In this document: positions 34,431 to 47,108 of the stretch, piece after piece | Layout: each line of letters starts with the position of its first letter | How positions within the stretch are numbered: the stretch's first letter is position 1 | Assembly (NCBI GenBank): GCA_013398275.1 | Contig: VZSE01008779.1 | Location: 1-64,000 of the forward strand | Source of the DNA: Promerops cafer | Taxonomy: Eukaryota; Chordata; Aves; Passeriformes; Nectariniidae | Direction: 5' to 3' | DNA length: 64,000 nt | Position numbers and translations under genes: made by a program | The notes under the pieces: generated by a model | What the model was told of the DNA's origin: nothing | The model's database searches: none | Seen by the model: only the letters and a program-made list of their open reading frames with translations

Positions 34431-34828
34431 TCAGAATCACAGATTCACCTAGGTTGTGTCACATTGCAGCTGATCTGAAGCTGCCCCCTAAACTCAACCA
34501 ACCTAGAAGAAAACAAGTCCCCAGATTAGGCGGGGATAGGTTGGATTCAAACCCAAGCAAAGAGCCCAGCCTACGCTGTTCCAGCTTGGATGCAGATACA
34601 CCACTGGCCAGAGAGTTGGGCGGAGAGGTCTCTCCCAATCAGCTCTCTGAGCCCGGGAAATCCAAAGCCCCTTTAAAAAGGGCAGCCATGATAAACTCAT
34701 TGCTGTTTGCTGATGACTCTCAGTGTTGTGTCGTGTGTCTGTCTCCACCCCACGACTCCACGTAAACAGGGTTGGAAGAGACCTTTGAGATCATCGAGTC
34801 CAACCCCTAATTTCAGGGCAAAGCAGCT
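34431..34828 (-). mobile_element. CR1 LINE 3'-end fragment split by an LTR
   Basis: The CR1 3' end (TCAGAATCACAGATTCACCT, then AGGT) occupies 34431-34454. The element resumes at 34773 with TGGAAGAGACCTTTGAGATC and CGAGTCCAACCCC. Joined, the halves would restore the usual CR1 order, which shows that an LTR was inserted into this CR1. Confidence 0.85.
34455..34768 (+). mobile_element. solo ERV LTR nested in CR1
   Basis: Edges TGTGTCAC...GTAAACA (TG...CA), 314 bp, fixed precisely by the interrupted CR1. Flanks AGGT (34451-34454) and GGGT (34769-34772) form a 4-bp target duplication with one substitution, as for gammaretrovirus-like integration. On the plus strand it has a CCAAT box (about 34634), a TATA-like TTTAAAAAG (34672-34680) and a downstream GATAAAC at the poly(A) signal position. 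Confidence 0.8.
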
Positions 34829-36948
34829 TCAGTGGCAATTCAAAAGTTCTGTGGCTGAAGGGTCTGACTCTGTTTAGCCTTGAGATCTCACCTGGCTTGC
34901 TAAGAATTCAGTCACTGAAGTAAATAAATCAGAATTCATGTTTTGTGCCATTTTTGTCTTCTTTCCCTGCCCCTCCTCCCCAAACCTGCATGGCAGCTGT
35001 GAAGATGGACCCTCTCCTGCTTTCCTTGCACCATTGCTTTTGGAGAACTCTGGAGCTGAACACAATTCCCATCCTCTATGGGCCAGCTCTCCCATCCCAG
35101 GCCGTACAATCCCCATGGCCTCAGATCTCAGGGTCAGCTCTGAGTCTTGACTCAGCCCTGTTAATTTCCATTTGCATAATCTCCTCTATATTTCGATAAG
35201 ACACTCCAGATTGAGTTTAGTTCCAGCCTCATGTCATTGGCAATTTTCTTGTCTTCTCTCCGAGTTTGATTTAATCCCTTTGGTTCCCTTTAAAAGCTGA
35301 TTTTTCAGCTGCTCCCTGCTTTGTTCCTCAGGGATCTTCAAGCCTTTGTGTTTTCTATCTGCATCTTCCTTGTTGTGATATTTATTTTATACTGGGACAT
35401 AAACCTCCTTTAGCTGGGACTTCAATAAATTAATAAATTTTACAAGCAGTGTCCAGGCCAGGGCATTTGTGTGTACAGGGATATTGGTGTGCTGCTGTTC
35501 TTTTTTCCAGCTGTTTTTCTGGATACTTGCCATGCTAATAGTTTCATGTGGTGTGAATTTAATGTTTGGAATCCAGGATTTATGCCTGACCCCATCACTG
35601 CATGACCACAAGAAAGTCAGGTCACTTTTATCTCTTATCTTTGTCTAACTTTGGGGTTTTAAGGCATTTTCTTTTTGCATGTAGCACAGTGCAGTTTACA
35701 TCGAATTTACAACACACAGCAAAGTTATTTCCAATGCTCTGACATCCCAAAATGTTGGAACAAGTGAAGCACTTGTGCACAAGATATTTTTCTCTGGCTG
35801 TATTTTGTGCATCTGATTTTCTTTATTGCCAAATATGACAAACTATGTTGTTAGTAATACTCCTTTTAATGACTGTATGGTGCTGATTTGTAAAGTTTTT
35901 GTCCTAATAATATGAACCTTTTGCTCTTAGTTGGACAAGGTTTTTGTTGAATTTTTTCAGCTTTTAAAAAAATATTCCAGGACAAGAAGAACAATATTGG
36001 AAAAAGAGTGGTCCAAGTTCAGTCCTCCCTAACAAATTGATTTTTCTGTGCAATATTTTGATCTGAAACAAATATTATTAAAATAATATGTATAATATTA
36101 TTATTATATTAATATATAATTTATAAATTAACTTTTCTGTACGTTGCATCTACAGCTTGAAGGACATGACTGATGAGTTCATAAATAAAGGCCCATCTTT
36201 GTCCCACTCTTGACAGTGTCAAATCCTTGAAGTGAAGGAAAATAACCTGAGATTTTGGCAAATACAGAGCAGTGAATGATCCCTCTCCTGAAACTTCCCT
36301 TTAAAGAGCATTTAGACCCTTCCAGAGGTGAAGAAGCCATGGAGAAAATTGTGGTTTTATTGCTGATGTTGTGAGTGAATATGTCCTCCAGGAATTTGCC
36401 CAATCTCTTCTGAAAACCTTCTATTTATTTTAAAATTGCTGTTCTGTGGTTTCTCTGCACAGCTCAGATCTTTACAAGGTTGCATTAAGAGTCATGGAAA
36501 TGATCTCTTTTATGGTCTTTGAAGGTTTGTGATTCAAATCTCTTTTGTTTCTGCAGTTGTGAGGACTTAGTGTGGCCTCTTTTCCACCCCCTGCTCAAAG
36601 AACTCTGGAACTTGGGTTTTAATAATAAATTAACTCACATGGCGATGGAACCCAAGGATATTCAGGAACACTGAAGAAGAAGAAAGGGGAAAAATTGTTA
36701 TAAAAGCACTACTATATAATTCTCCTGTAAATCACAGCACCAAAAATGCCTTCCATGTTCTTAAAACTCTCCTACCTGTGACAGCTCCATCTCGTGCCAC
36801 CTCTTGTGTGTCCATGGTAAATATTTGTATTTTAATCTAGGATTTCACTGGAGGAGAAGAAGCCTGGGTGGCTTCATGTGGGGAATTGAGGGTGACTTGT
36901 TTAAATCATTTAATAAGTGGAAAGTTTTTGAGGTAAGGGAGGGAACAG
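34829..36948. other. unassigned stretch
   Basis: AT-rich tract at 36070-36130. No gene or transposon recognised. Confidence 0.4.
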
Positions 36949-37076
36949 CCTCATTTCCTCTTCTCCATCCCTTTACACTGCCTCTTTTCCTATTTTCCAT
37001 CCCTCTAAAAAACCTCTTTTCCTCTTGTCTGTCTCTCTAAACACCCTCTTTCCCTCTTCTCCATCTCTCTAAGATC
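36949..37076. repeat. four 32-bp pyrimidine-rich tandem units
   Basis: Each unit starts CCTC(T/A)TTTCCT and has CCAT or GTCT, then CCCTCTAA or a variant. Four units of exactly 32 bases fill the interval. The strand is almost purine-free except for short A runs at unit ends. Confidence 0.85.
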
Positions 37077-37309
37077 AGAAGTGTTGGGTCAGAACTCCTC
37101 GAGGCAGCTGGACATACAGAGCAATTTATCACACAAGGATTTCTTGGGATTTTCCCTGGAAAACTCCCCATAACCCATAAAGGGAAGGAGGGGAAGGTGT
37201 CGTCTCCTTGAGTAGGCAAACAGGCCCACTTATAACTCTGTTATTGATGATTCAGCGTTCCCAGCACACTCAGGACCTGGATGCTGCCCATGCTCAACTC
37301 ACAAAGAGA

Positions 37310-37351
37310 GTTCACAGCCCTGAGGCTGTTCACAGCCTCAGGGCTGTGAAC
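37310..37351. repeat. 42-bp near-perfect palindrome
   Basis: GTTCACAGCCCTGAGGCTGT (37310-37329) is followed by TC and then its exact reverse complement (37332-37351). The arms match at 20 of 20 positions with a 2-base spacer. It can form a cruciform in DNA or a very stable hairpin in RNA. The loop is too short for a standard microRNA precursor. Confidence 0.95.
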
Positions 37352-37698
37352 ATTTACAGAACATTCCAGAACAGGCTTCTGCTTTGTCTTTGCCACACCC
37401 AAGTGCCTTGTAAGAGTCTGGAATGCCAATTTCTCCAGGATAATTGGGATAACATTTCTTAGCCTATCACATCCCAGCCTGCTTTATCCTTGGCAGTGCT
37501 TTTCAGCTTCTGCACTCAACAAATCACGAGTTCCTCGATATGGACACCTTGAACAATTTTGTGAGGTTATCTTCAGTGCCTTTTTATATTTTTTCAAGCT
37601 GTTTCACCTTGCTGGGTGGAAAACAGGTGGAAAACTATTGGCAACAGCTCATTCCATAGTTCCAATGTGTATCTGGATCATTCCCATGTGTATCTGGA

Positions 37699-37732
37699 TT
37701 TACCCCAGCCGGGCACCTCCAGCTGGGGTAAA
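37699..37732. repeat. 11-bp perfect hairpin
   Basis: TTTACCCCAGC (37699-37709) and GCTGGGGTAAA (37722-37732) are exact reverse complements around a 12-base loop. Confidence 0.85.
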
Positions 37733-38300
37733 ACACCGGTCCCTGAGGTCTTGGTTTGTGTTCTCGACTTCTCCCTGTGAGTTACTTGCGTATTAGATGA
37801 GTTACTAGGAGTAGTAGTGAAGGTGGTGATGTGTAGTAAAGCCACAGCAAGATTCCCACCCCAGGGAGATGCTGTGAGTGTTGCTGTGTTTACTCTGTAA
37901 CAGCTCTGTACAGGGCTCTGTTCCTACAAGTGACAGCTCCTCATGATCCTGACCAGGGAAACCAGTAAATTCTCCTGCAAACGAGAGGAAAGCCAAGTCC
38001 TCAAGAGTGCAAAGCCTGGCTGCTTCTAGAAAACCTTTGTTTTATGAAAATCCAGTTCCTTTATTTGCAGAGCACTGTAAGTGTTGTGCCGTCCTTGGCT
38101 CAGGGGGAATTTCAGAGGCATGAACTGCAAAGCCACAATCGGAAATTCAACCCTTCTCGATGGTTATCTTGGACAGCCACACTGGGAATGTTTTGAAGTC
38201 TGTTCTCCAGTTTATCTCGTGCCAGGAGGAGGCAGGTGAATATTGGGGAGTGTTGAAAAGATCAGTTCATTCTTCCCAGTGAACTTTTATTCCGTTCATG

Positions 38301-38490
38301 AAGTATGGAATCATGGAACGCTTTGGGTTGGAAAGGACCTTAAAGCCCATCCAGTGCCACCCCTGCCATGGGCGGGGACACCTCCCACTGCCCCAGGTGC
38401 TCCAGCCTGGCCTTGGACACTTCCAGGGATCCAGGGGAAGCCACAGCTGCTCTGGGAACTCCAACCCAGGGCCTTCCCATCCCAGTAACT
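38301..38490 (-). mobile_element. CR1 LINE 3'-end fragment
   Basis: GGAATCATGGAACGCTTTGG, then GTTGGAAAGGACCTTAAAGC, to CCACAGCTGCTCTGGGAACT. It is close to the common subtype and probably fairly young. Confidence 0.92.
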
Positions 38491-41400
38491 TTCTCCAGAG
38501 AATAACCAGAAGCCACAGTCTGAACGCCTCTGGAACGTGGCCAGGATGTTGATGATCCAGGGATGCTAACCCAGTGAATGTTGATTTTCCACTTGTGTTG
38601 AATGAACACAAAATCCTCATTAATTTTCAGCTCCCATGATGGTAAAAATGAAATCAAACACGTCATTCCTGACACTCCTGAAAATAAAATAAACAAAATT
38701 TCCAGTGTTGCTTAGTTGCCCCTTTTTAATGGTGTAAAACTGCTTTTAACAGCTCCATCCCACCTCTTTTGCATCCCAGTTTTGTCCAGCTGGGGCTTTA
38801 TTTTTTTATTTAATTTACAATCATCTGGTGCAAGTCTGCACAAACATCCCATCTAGATTCTATTTAATATGCACCAGAATTATTGCATTTTATATATATC
38901 AATTTTAAATCTGTTTCCACACAACCTTGACTGCCTTTCTGGCTGTATATCACTTCATCAGGCCAGCTTAACTGGAGCCTTTTTTTCATTTTTTATTGCC
39001 CCCATAAAATCTAGGAATGGAACATTTCGATTTTTCTAGCAGTAATTTTTATTACTTTTTGCCTTTTTTTAAAGTACTTGTCAGTGAGATGCAGTACTTT
39101 GCACAGAGTATATTTTCCAACTCTGCATTATATTTTTATTTCCATTTCTTTTAGCTAGAACGTCCAGCATACATCTAAATAATACCTGTGGTGGTTCAAA
39201 TGAGTGGATTATGAATGTAATTACGGGGGATATAAAGTGGGTTCACCCCCAGGATTGGTGGATTTTAGTTCCCTGCTCCAGTCCCAGATACTTTCAAGTA
39301 AGTCCTGCAAGGATAACTCATCTTGCAGTTTTAATGTTGCCCATAAAACCCTATTGCAATGCAGGAGGGGAAAATGAATTTATTGCCACTTTTATGGTTT
39401 TACTTTAATTTTTAGGTTTTTCTAGATCTTTCCCCCGAGTGTGTTATTGCATTGCATTTTATTTTTTCCCCCTAAGAACACATATTAGCCCAGACCACTG
39501 ATCTGCCCAGCCAGAGAATCCTCCCAAGCAGGGATGGAAAGGCCTGAGATAGAATATGGACTTATTTCTCTATAAAAGGGTTCTTGACCTATACATAAAA
39601 ATGCTCTGCAAGTTCTACTCTACATAAAACATGGCTGCATTCTCAGCACAATTCAGATATTTCCTGCATTTTTGTGTTTCTGTGATGTTCCTTGACTTGG
39701 TCTGATGATGTCAGGCTGTGTTTCCAACAGGAATTTTTTTTTCATTGGTGGAAATTCTGATTTTCCAGAAGTGTGGGAGGGAGGAGCACAAATAGCAAAA
39801 AAAAAATTTGCTCTTCAGTTGGTTGAAATTTTGTATGTTACAAGTAATGTTCATTTTAGAACATTTTTGTGCTGTTTCCACTATTAACTCTGAACACAAA
39901 CCTCTGTAACATGAGTCTAATGTTTCTCCAAGAAAATAACGTGGGAACAGGCATGTCTGAGCACAGTTCCTCATCTCTATAACTTGTTATCCTCATTCTG
40001 CTTAATTAATATGAATAATACATTTTAAAATAATACCTCTACTAATGGAATGTGGGGGCAGCAGAGGAGTGCTTCTCTAATTAGGGCTTGTGCATGACAT
40101 TGGGAAAGGTTCTGGGTTCAATCACCTCCCCTTGCTGAGGGGTGAATTAGCATAGATTTAATGCCAGTGATAATTTCATGCCGTGGGGAGATCAGGAGTT
40201 TAATGCATCTGGCAGCCAGACAGGGATTTTCTCCCTGTGCCAGCCTGGAGTAAACCCCTGTAATCCTTTTCCTTCATCTCTTCCACCCATGCAGGCTCCG
40301 GCTTAAGGAAAGGCCAAGGCAAGCAGGAGGTGCTGAGCCCCTCTGGCTTAGACTGAGGCACTGCACTGGCACACTTTGTGCTTCAGTTCGTTCAAAAGAT
40401 GAATAAAACTGCCCTGGAGGCCCAAGTTTGCATTTCCACCACCTAGGAGCTGCAGGAGGCTCCAGCACAGTGCAGGGTATTTCTCCATTTATTTCTCTAA
40501 CCACCTTCTACAGCAAAAATAAAGGTGAAACAAGAGAAACTGGACCGGTAGTGATTTTTGTGTTTTACTTTGATGATATTGGGAAAACCACATTAGAGCT
40601 GGACCCCAGCCTGGGACCTCCAATGCAGAGATTACTGAATTTTAAGGACAATGGGTCAGGATGTGTTAACCCAGCCTTGGAGGGAGGGCATTTCCAGGGT
40701 CAGTCCCAGGTTTTAGTGACTGCAGGAAGCGCAGGGACTGGGCAGTGTCGTTTGGGAGCACGGTTTTACTGGCAGGCTCTGTGTGAGCTCTTTATGTGCC
40801 CATAAAGCCACAGCAGAGGGTCACCACATCCTGTCACTCACATGTGTGAAACTCCCAGTGCTGCTGGGCCAGGTCAGCACCCAGCTTAATGACATTAGAG
40901 GGGAATCTCTGCTCAAGTCTAAATTTAGCTTTGATCTTAATGAGTGTTGGACCAGATTTAAACCAAGGGATGAACAAGGACTCTCAGTCCTGTGGTGTTC
41001 AGTGCTCTGGGTGTGGCTTTGCTCTAAACCAGTGTTCCCAGTTCTGCCAGCATTCCCAAAAATCCAGCACTGCCTCCCTTTGCAAAACTGAGCAGGGACA
41101 CCTGGCCGCGTTTCCACTTGGATTTTCCTGCAATGAGGATGAATTGTTTGGTTGGACCCAACTGCTGCTTGTGGTCAGGGTTCATCAGGAGCCTTGTGTT
41201 GTCCTGCCTGTAAAAGGCCACTGTGTTGTCTAAATATTCATTTCAGGAAAGAAAACATTCTCAGACGAAGCAATGTCAGAGATTTTGGTTTCTGTGATTG
41301 AGAAGAATGTGATAAGGAAAGAAATTGGCATAATTCTTTTAATAGAAGTTTGCAATTTTGTTAAAACAGTTAAAGTCATTAATTTGTGAGTCATTCAGAG

Positions 41401-43162
41401 CTGCAAGGAGGATTTACCTATGTTTGACAATACACACCTGAACTCTCAAAGGTAATGGTCCCATGGCTTGTTTGTCTTGGAAAGACATTTTTTTGGTCGT
41501 AATTTTTACTATGTACATGTTTCTACAGGAAATATCTGTTTCTGCTAGTTTCAAGGAAAACTCCCAGCAGCACACCCCAGCAAGGCAGGATCTGTGTTTG
41601 ACCTGGATTTTAGACTCCCCTAAGGAAGATCTGCTCCACAGGTCCAGTCTCAGCTGACTTATTAAACTAACAAAAAACCACCCCTAAATGCCATTTTCAT
41701 GCAATTGTCCAATATTTTCCCCCAAGAATTGTCACTGCTAATTGGATCCGTTTCTTTTCTGACCTTAAATCCTCATCCTCAGAAGAGTCTCCTGACAGCA
41801 GGTTTTCTGGCTTATGGGAATATATTACTTTTTATCTGAAAAGTTTAATAGAGATTTAATCTCACCCCATCATCTCCCAGCCTGAACAGGGAGTTTTCTG
41901 TCCAAATTTAGCACTCAAATAACACCAAAATTCCACATTTGTTACGAGCTTTGGGTCAGCTGGTCCTTAAGAGTAGTGTGTGGGGTTTTCAGTCTTTTAA
42001 GAACTGTGCTTGTGTTTCTACAGAGTATTTTAGACCTTTAACATCTGAGATTTTATGTTGGGACTTCCCATATTTTACTTAATCTTGTTCAAAGCTACTG
42101 TCTTGATGTCAACTGTTAATTAATGTAATTTGTCTGTGTTTCTAACCTCATGATAATGCTGACCAAGCACAGAAGAAGGGATGTAAGAATAGTTTGGGTT
42201 TATTGACATTAATTCTAGAACTGGTTCTTGTTAATAAATAGTGAATTTGCATCACCCAAATACAAAGTGCAGCAGGATTAAGACTTGCAAAGCACAACAA
42301 GCACTTAAGTCCACGAGATCAGAGCACCAAAATCCTAATTTTTGGGTAGTGGAGGTTCAGTTTGTTGGTGATAATGTGTGAAGCAACAGTTAAACCTCAG
42401 CAGATTTAACTGATTCCAGCCCTTTTAATTGGAGTAAAAAGCAGGTGGAGGAAGGGGAGCTCTCCAAAACTCATAGGCAAGTTGTGAATGAATTCCTTCA
42501 TAGAGAGGGTTGGATAGGGACATCTGCAGGCACAATAAAGCCTGATCTCCCCAGGTTTTAATAAAATACTGTCTTTTAATAAAACATTGAAGAATAAAGG
42601 CCTGTGGGGAGGTGCCTGGTAGCTGCCGTGAGCTCTCAGCACAGGAGCAGCATGGAAGCCACGCTTTGATTAAAACATCAGACTTCAGATGTTCCTCAGT
42701 GCTTGTTCAGCCTCATTCCTAAGTATCAAAAGAGCCTGTTCACACAAGGATTTGTTTGTTTACAAGGATAATTCTGGTTAACTGACAGTTTAAAAAGAAT
42801 TACTGAGGCCTCCAACATTGATAGGCTGGTATTAAGGAGAGTATTAAATGCTGGCCTTGGATTCAGTTAAAGGGTTCTTTTTCCCCTCCCTCCTATCCAG
42901 CAGTCTGGAAGAGGGATGGAAATTTAATAATCCAGAGCTGATAATCATTATACGATCAGATGGGTGATGGAAATAAAATTTCCACTGGAAAGGAGTGGTT
43001 GAGGGGATGGCTGTAGGGGTCCCAGGGAGATTTCCTATGGATGTTCCCAGCGCAGCAGTGCTGGCACAAGTCCCTGGACTTTATATTCAGCATCCAAAAT
43101 CATTTACAGAATCTCTTCCATTCACCTGAAAAAAGTGGAATAAGGGACAACTTCTGCTGGAA
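38491..43162. other. long unassigned stretch
   Basis: About 4.7 kb with no recognisable CR1, LTR or exon. Frames of up to 125 codons (40428-40805) have no domain or splice support. Confidence 0.4.
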
Positions 43163-43333
43163 GGATCTTTAATGGCCCTGGATCCCTGGCAGTGCCCAAG
43201 GCCAGGTTGGACGGGGCTTGGAGCCGCCTGGGACAGTGGGAGGTGTCTCTGCCCATGGCAGGGGGTGGGATGGGATGGGCTTTACGGGCCATTCCAACCC
43301 ATACCATTCCAGGATTCCCTGATTCTGTGTTTT
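43163..43333 (+). mobile_element. short CR1 LINE 3'-end fragment
   Basis: CTGGATCCCTGGCAGTGCCC through GTCTCTGCCCATGGCAGGGG to the tail CCATACCATTCCAGGATTCC. Truncated just inside the usual region. Confidence 0.9.
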
Positions 43334-46300
43334 TATGATTTAAAACAGTCCTGGCATAAAAAAAACCCCTCCTATGAAAGAAGGAGAAAGAGCTTTACTA
43401 ACAAAGTGAGTGAGGTCGGAGCGGAACAGAAACCAGCACAGTGAGATGGAAAAGTGGGAGAAAATTCCATAAGAGAAAGGAAAACAAAAGGAAAAACCCT
43501 AACATCCAACATTAATATAAAAAACTAGTTAAAAATGGGCTGGTTTCTCTGGATCTGGTGGGTATTTTGGGTTTCTTTTTTGATGGAACAGTTTTTAAGG
43601 GAAAATTTTTGCTACTGAATTACTCAGATCATATTAATGCCATTTTTTCAACCTGAAAGCTACAGAAATTCAAACTCTCCCATTTCAACTCTGATCCATA
43701 TTTTAATACAACAGGATTTATCAATATAAAGAACCTGAAATATTTCCCGAGGATTTTTTTATGAGAGTTCTGAACAACTTTCTTTTTTTTTTGCCCAGCA
43801 TAATTTTCAACTTCCAGCATTTTGTCCTTTGATGAGGACAAAAATCCCTTTTGACGCGCCTGGAAATGGAAATCATATCTGACCATTCCTGGCTGTGGCA
43901 CCTCCCTGCTGCCATCCAGCTGCTTGAAAAGGTCACTTTGGAGACTTCATCTGTGATGGAACAACATGCGAAGGAGAATTCCTCAGGGGAGCCCGTGACA
44001 TTCATGGGAGATGGGAAATGCTGCATTAATAGGCTGGAGTTGGGAGGGTTCTTACTTGGCTTTATTTTAGGTATAAAGGACAGTAAAGTGCCCCTTAAAG
44101 CAACTTCTTCAGTACATTTGGGTTTAGCCTACAAAAAAACAGAAGGGGGGAAAATGTTTGCTGAGGATTGATAGGAGGTTCTCACAATTTTCATTAAAAA
44201 TGAAGAAGAGACATTTGCAGATCAGGGAATACATTTGGAAATATTAAATTTTGCTCTGTGTTCCCCTTGGCTACCCAGGGCTATCACAAATTCCAATATT
44301 CTTGGTTCGGACAGGCCCTGCCTGTGCAATTTTTGCTATTTGAGGAACATCTTTAGGAAATTCCAGATCTCAGTTTTTTTTCCATGTAGTGAGAGGCCTC
44401 TTCCCTCTACACAGCCAGTCCAAAACCTAGATTTTTCAAGACAAACCATTAACAAAAGATTTTTTTCCTATTTCTCTATTTTTTTTCCTATTTAAATTGC
44501 TCTCCTTGTTTCCACTGCAGCGCTGCTCCAAGCTCCAGCTGGGATTAGCAGGCTCTGGAATAGTTCTGAGGTGGACTGTGATGTTGAATACTGTCTTTTA
44601 AGAGCTATTAAGATGTTAAAAAATTAATAATGGCCTCTCTTCCCACTGGCATCCCTTGAACTCTGTCTCCTGCCTGTCAATCTTGGCTGGATTGTCTGTC
44701 AGAGGGATGGAAGGTATTAATTAATCAGCCAAGGCCATTTTATCTGGGATTTTTCCTGGCTTATATGGCAAGAAAAACCTCTGACTATTCTTGTTCCTTT
44801 AAAAATGATGCCTGATATCCTCTGGCTGAGCAAAGCAAAGCAGAGCAAATAACAGTTAAAAAGTTGTTTGCTTGACAAGAAAAATTTAGGATTTTTAGAG
44901 GACAGAATCCAGGGAATGCTGGCTAAAAACCCACAGATGCAGTTTGACAGTAGAAGTCAAACCAATCTGGTTTTTCCCTATTTTTAAAGAGGTATTTTAA
45001 ATAATTGTATTTAAATTTTCCCTGGAACAGATTTTTCCAAACAAAAAGCAAATCTTTTCATCACTTATAAATTTGTAAATGAAATGTTTCAGCAATTTTA
45101 AACTCTTATTTTTTGGCTAGCAATACTTGCCTAAATTTCTCATCTGACAAGAATGAGAGATTTCAAACGGAGAAATGCAGTTTTGGCTTATTTTTTTTTT
45201 AAAAAAATCCATCTAAATGATAATTTTCAAATTGATAAGAGAGTTAATGGTGTTCCATGAATTGAATGCTGATGGATTCTTTTGTCAAAACCCTGAATAT
45301 TGTGAATTAACTTCTCTGACTTTTCATTCTTGCCATGAAGTCGAACCAAACAAAGCTCTCCCTTTCCAGTGTTGGGCTGCTATAAAGGGTTTACCATTCC
45401 CACAGTGCTGCTTCTGTAGGAAAATCTCCTTACGCATTTCAGAAGGAATGCAAGCAGGGGGATTTTCAGGACGGGTAAGTACATTTGGAGCTCAAAGGGA
45501 CCTGCTGGGTGACATTTGACCTTCCTAATGGGCTGGGCAGGGCTGGGAATGGATATTTGGGCTTTAACGGTCTTGAAGGACTAGGAAAAGGGGATTTTTA
45601 ATAAGAATCCTATTTACTTGGTTGTGCCAGAGGTGTATTTAGCATTGGGAAATTTATCATGGGGACCAGCACCTCTTTCCCCACCTCCCCTGGGTAAAGG
45701 TTTGTAATAAAAAGGGAATTCTGGAATAAAGAGTGGGAGAGTCTAGACTTGGGCTGCAAAGGGGAATCCAGGCCCAGGGGAGTGAGGGCCTAAGGTTTGA
45801 ACCAAAACCTGCAATGAAATCAAAGGGTATCCAGCTAGAAATATAATAAAAATATTAAAAATAATAAAAATCTATCATAAAACTAAACTTAACTAATAAT
45901 AAGAATTTTTAAAAAATTTAAAATTTGGAGGGATGAGGGATGAGACCTCAGCACATCAAATCCTGCCTGTGCAAACTCACAGTTTGAACCAAACCATCCT
46001 TCATGGCTTTTTGTCTCCAGGATTCCAGGAGCATTTTCAGAGCTGGCACCTGTATTTAAGCTGTCAGTGGTAAGCCCATAGTTACAATTATCTGTTTCTT
46101 GCCAGAGAAATACATCCCAAGTAGATGCATTGTAGAAAAACAACAACAACATAAAAGCCCCAAACCAGAATATTTTGTATCCTGAATTCTGGATTCACGG
46201 ATTTATTGAGTTTGGTGACCTTTTCTTTCAGACTTTTTGCTGTGTTTAGGCATTTCAGATGGACCCAGCAAGGGCTCTTGCCTCTCTGTAGTAGCCAAGA

Positions 46301-46734
46301 CATTACCTGCAACACCTCTACACCAAGTAGTACAAGACAGTAAATAATTACAGGCTGAAGGAGTTAGTGTTCATTTTTGCTGCTGAAGCGCTGAACAATG
46401 CCCAATACTGATTATTTAAAATATTCCCAGCCCTCATCAGTGGGAGGCTGCACCCTAGGAGAAGAAGATGTGCCCTGAGCCACCTGGCAGAGAAACTGCT
46501 CCTGGTGGGCTTTGCTATCAAATGGCACCAGCTGAGAATCGATCAGGCCTGGATTCCACGTTAGAATCCACTTGTATTTTGTTGGAAGCTGTATTCCAAG
46601 AGCTCGGAGAGCTGTGGGAGCAGCAGAGCTCTCCATGAAGCAGAAAATGTTCTCATCACTCCCTAGTCCCTCTCTGTCTTTGCCCCCTTGATGTTCTGGG
46701 GCAAACTTGAGGTTTTAATACAAGGAAAATCAAA
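43334..46734. other. long unassigned stretch
   Basis: It includes an unrecognised cysteine-containing frame at 45217-45519 that is followed in-frame by a good splice donor (see findings). AAT-rich low complexity lies at 45838-45925. No confident gene. Confidence 0.35.
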
Positions 46735-47108
46735 ACCCACCAGACCTGAACTGGAGGAAAGGCCAAACCCACCACACCTGAACTGGAGGAAAGGCCAAAC
46801 CTCAAGGAAAGGCCAAACCCACCACACCTGAACTCAAGAAAAGACCAAAATCCACCACACCTGAACCCAAGGAAAGGCCAAAACCCACCACATCTGAACT
46901 CAAGTAAAGTAAAAATCCCCTCACACCTGAACTCAAGACCAAACCCACCACAGCTGGACTTGAGGAAAGGCCAAATCCCACCACACCTGAACTCAAGGAA
47001 AGGCCAAACTACACCACAGCTGCACTTACGGAAAGGCCAAACCCCACCCCAGCTGAACCCAAGGAAAGGCCAAACCTCCACACCTGAACTCAAGGCCAAA
47101 CGCCAGCA
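46735..47108. repeat. minisatellite, about 12 units of 31-33 bp
   Basis: The consensus unit reads GGAAAGGCCAAACCCACC, then ACACCTGAACTCAA, with variants (AGCTGCACTT, ATCTGAACTC) and some shortened units. Because the unit is close to a multiple of three in many copies, open frames run through it on both strands. These peptides (WPFLEFRCGG-type repeats on minus) are artefacts. Confidence 0.9.

Larger units (their letters stand above)
37077..38300. other. unassigned, with two strong hairpins
   Basis: It holds the 42-bp palindrome at 37310-37351 and the hairpin at 37699-37732. Just before the latter, GTGTATCTGGAT is directly repeated (about 37668 and 37689). No gene. Confidence 0.5.

Noticed and set aside
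34340..34768. A longer LTR starting at the TG at 34340
   Set aside because: The CR1 tail at 34431-34454 lies inside that interval, and the matching target-site flanks place the LTR start at 34455.
37310..37351. The palindrome as a microRNA precursor
   Set aside because: The stem is only 20 bp with a 2-base spacer. A typical precursor has a longer, imperfect stem and a larger loop. It is kept only as a palindrome.
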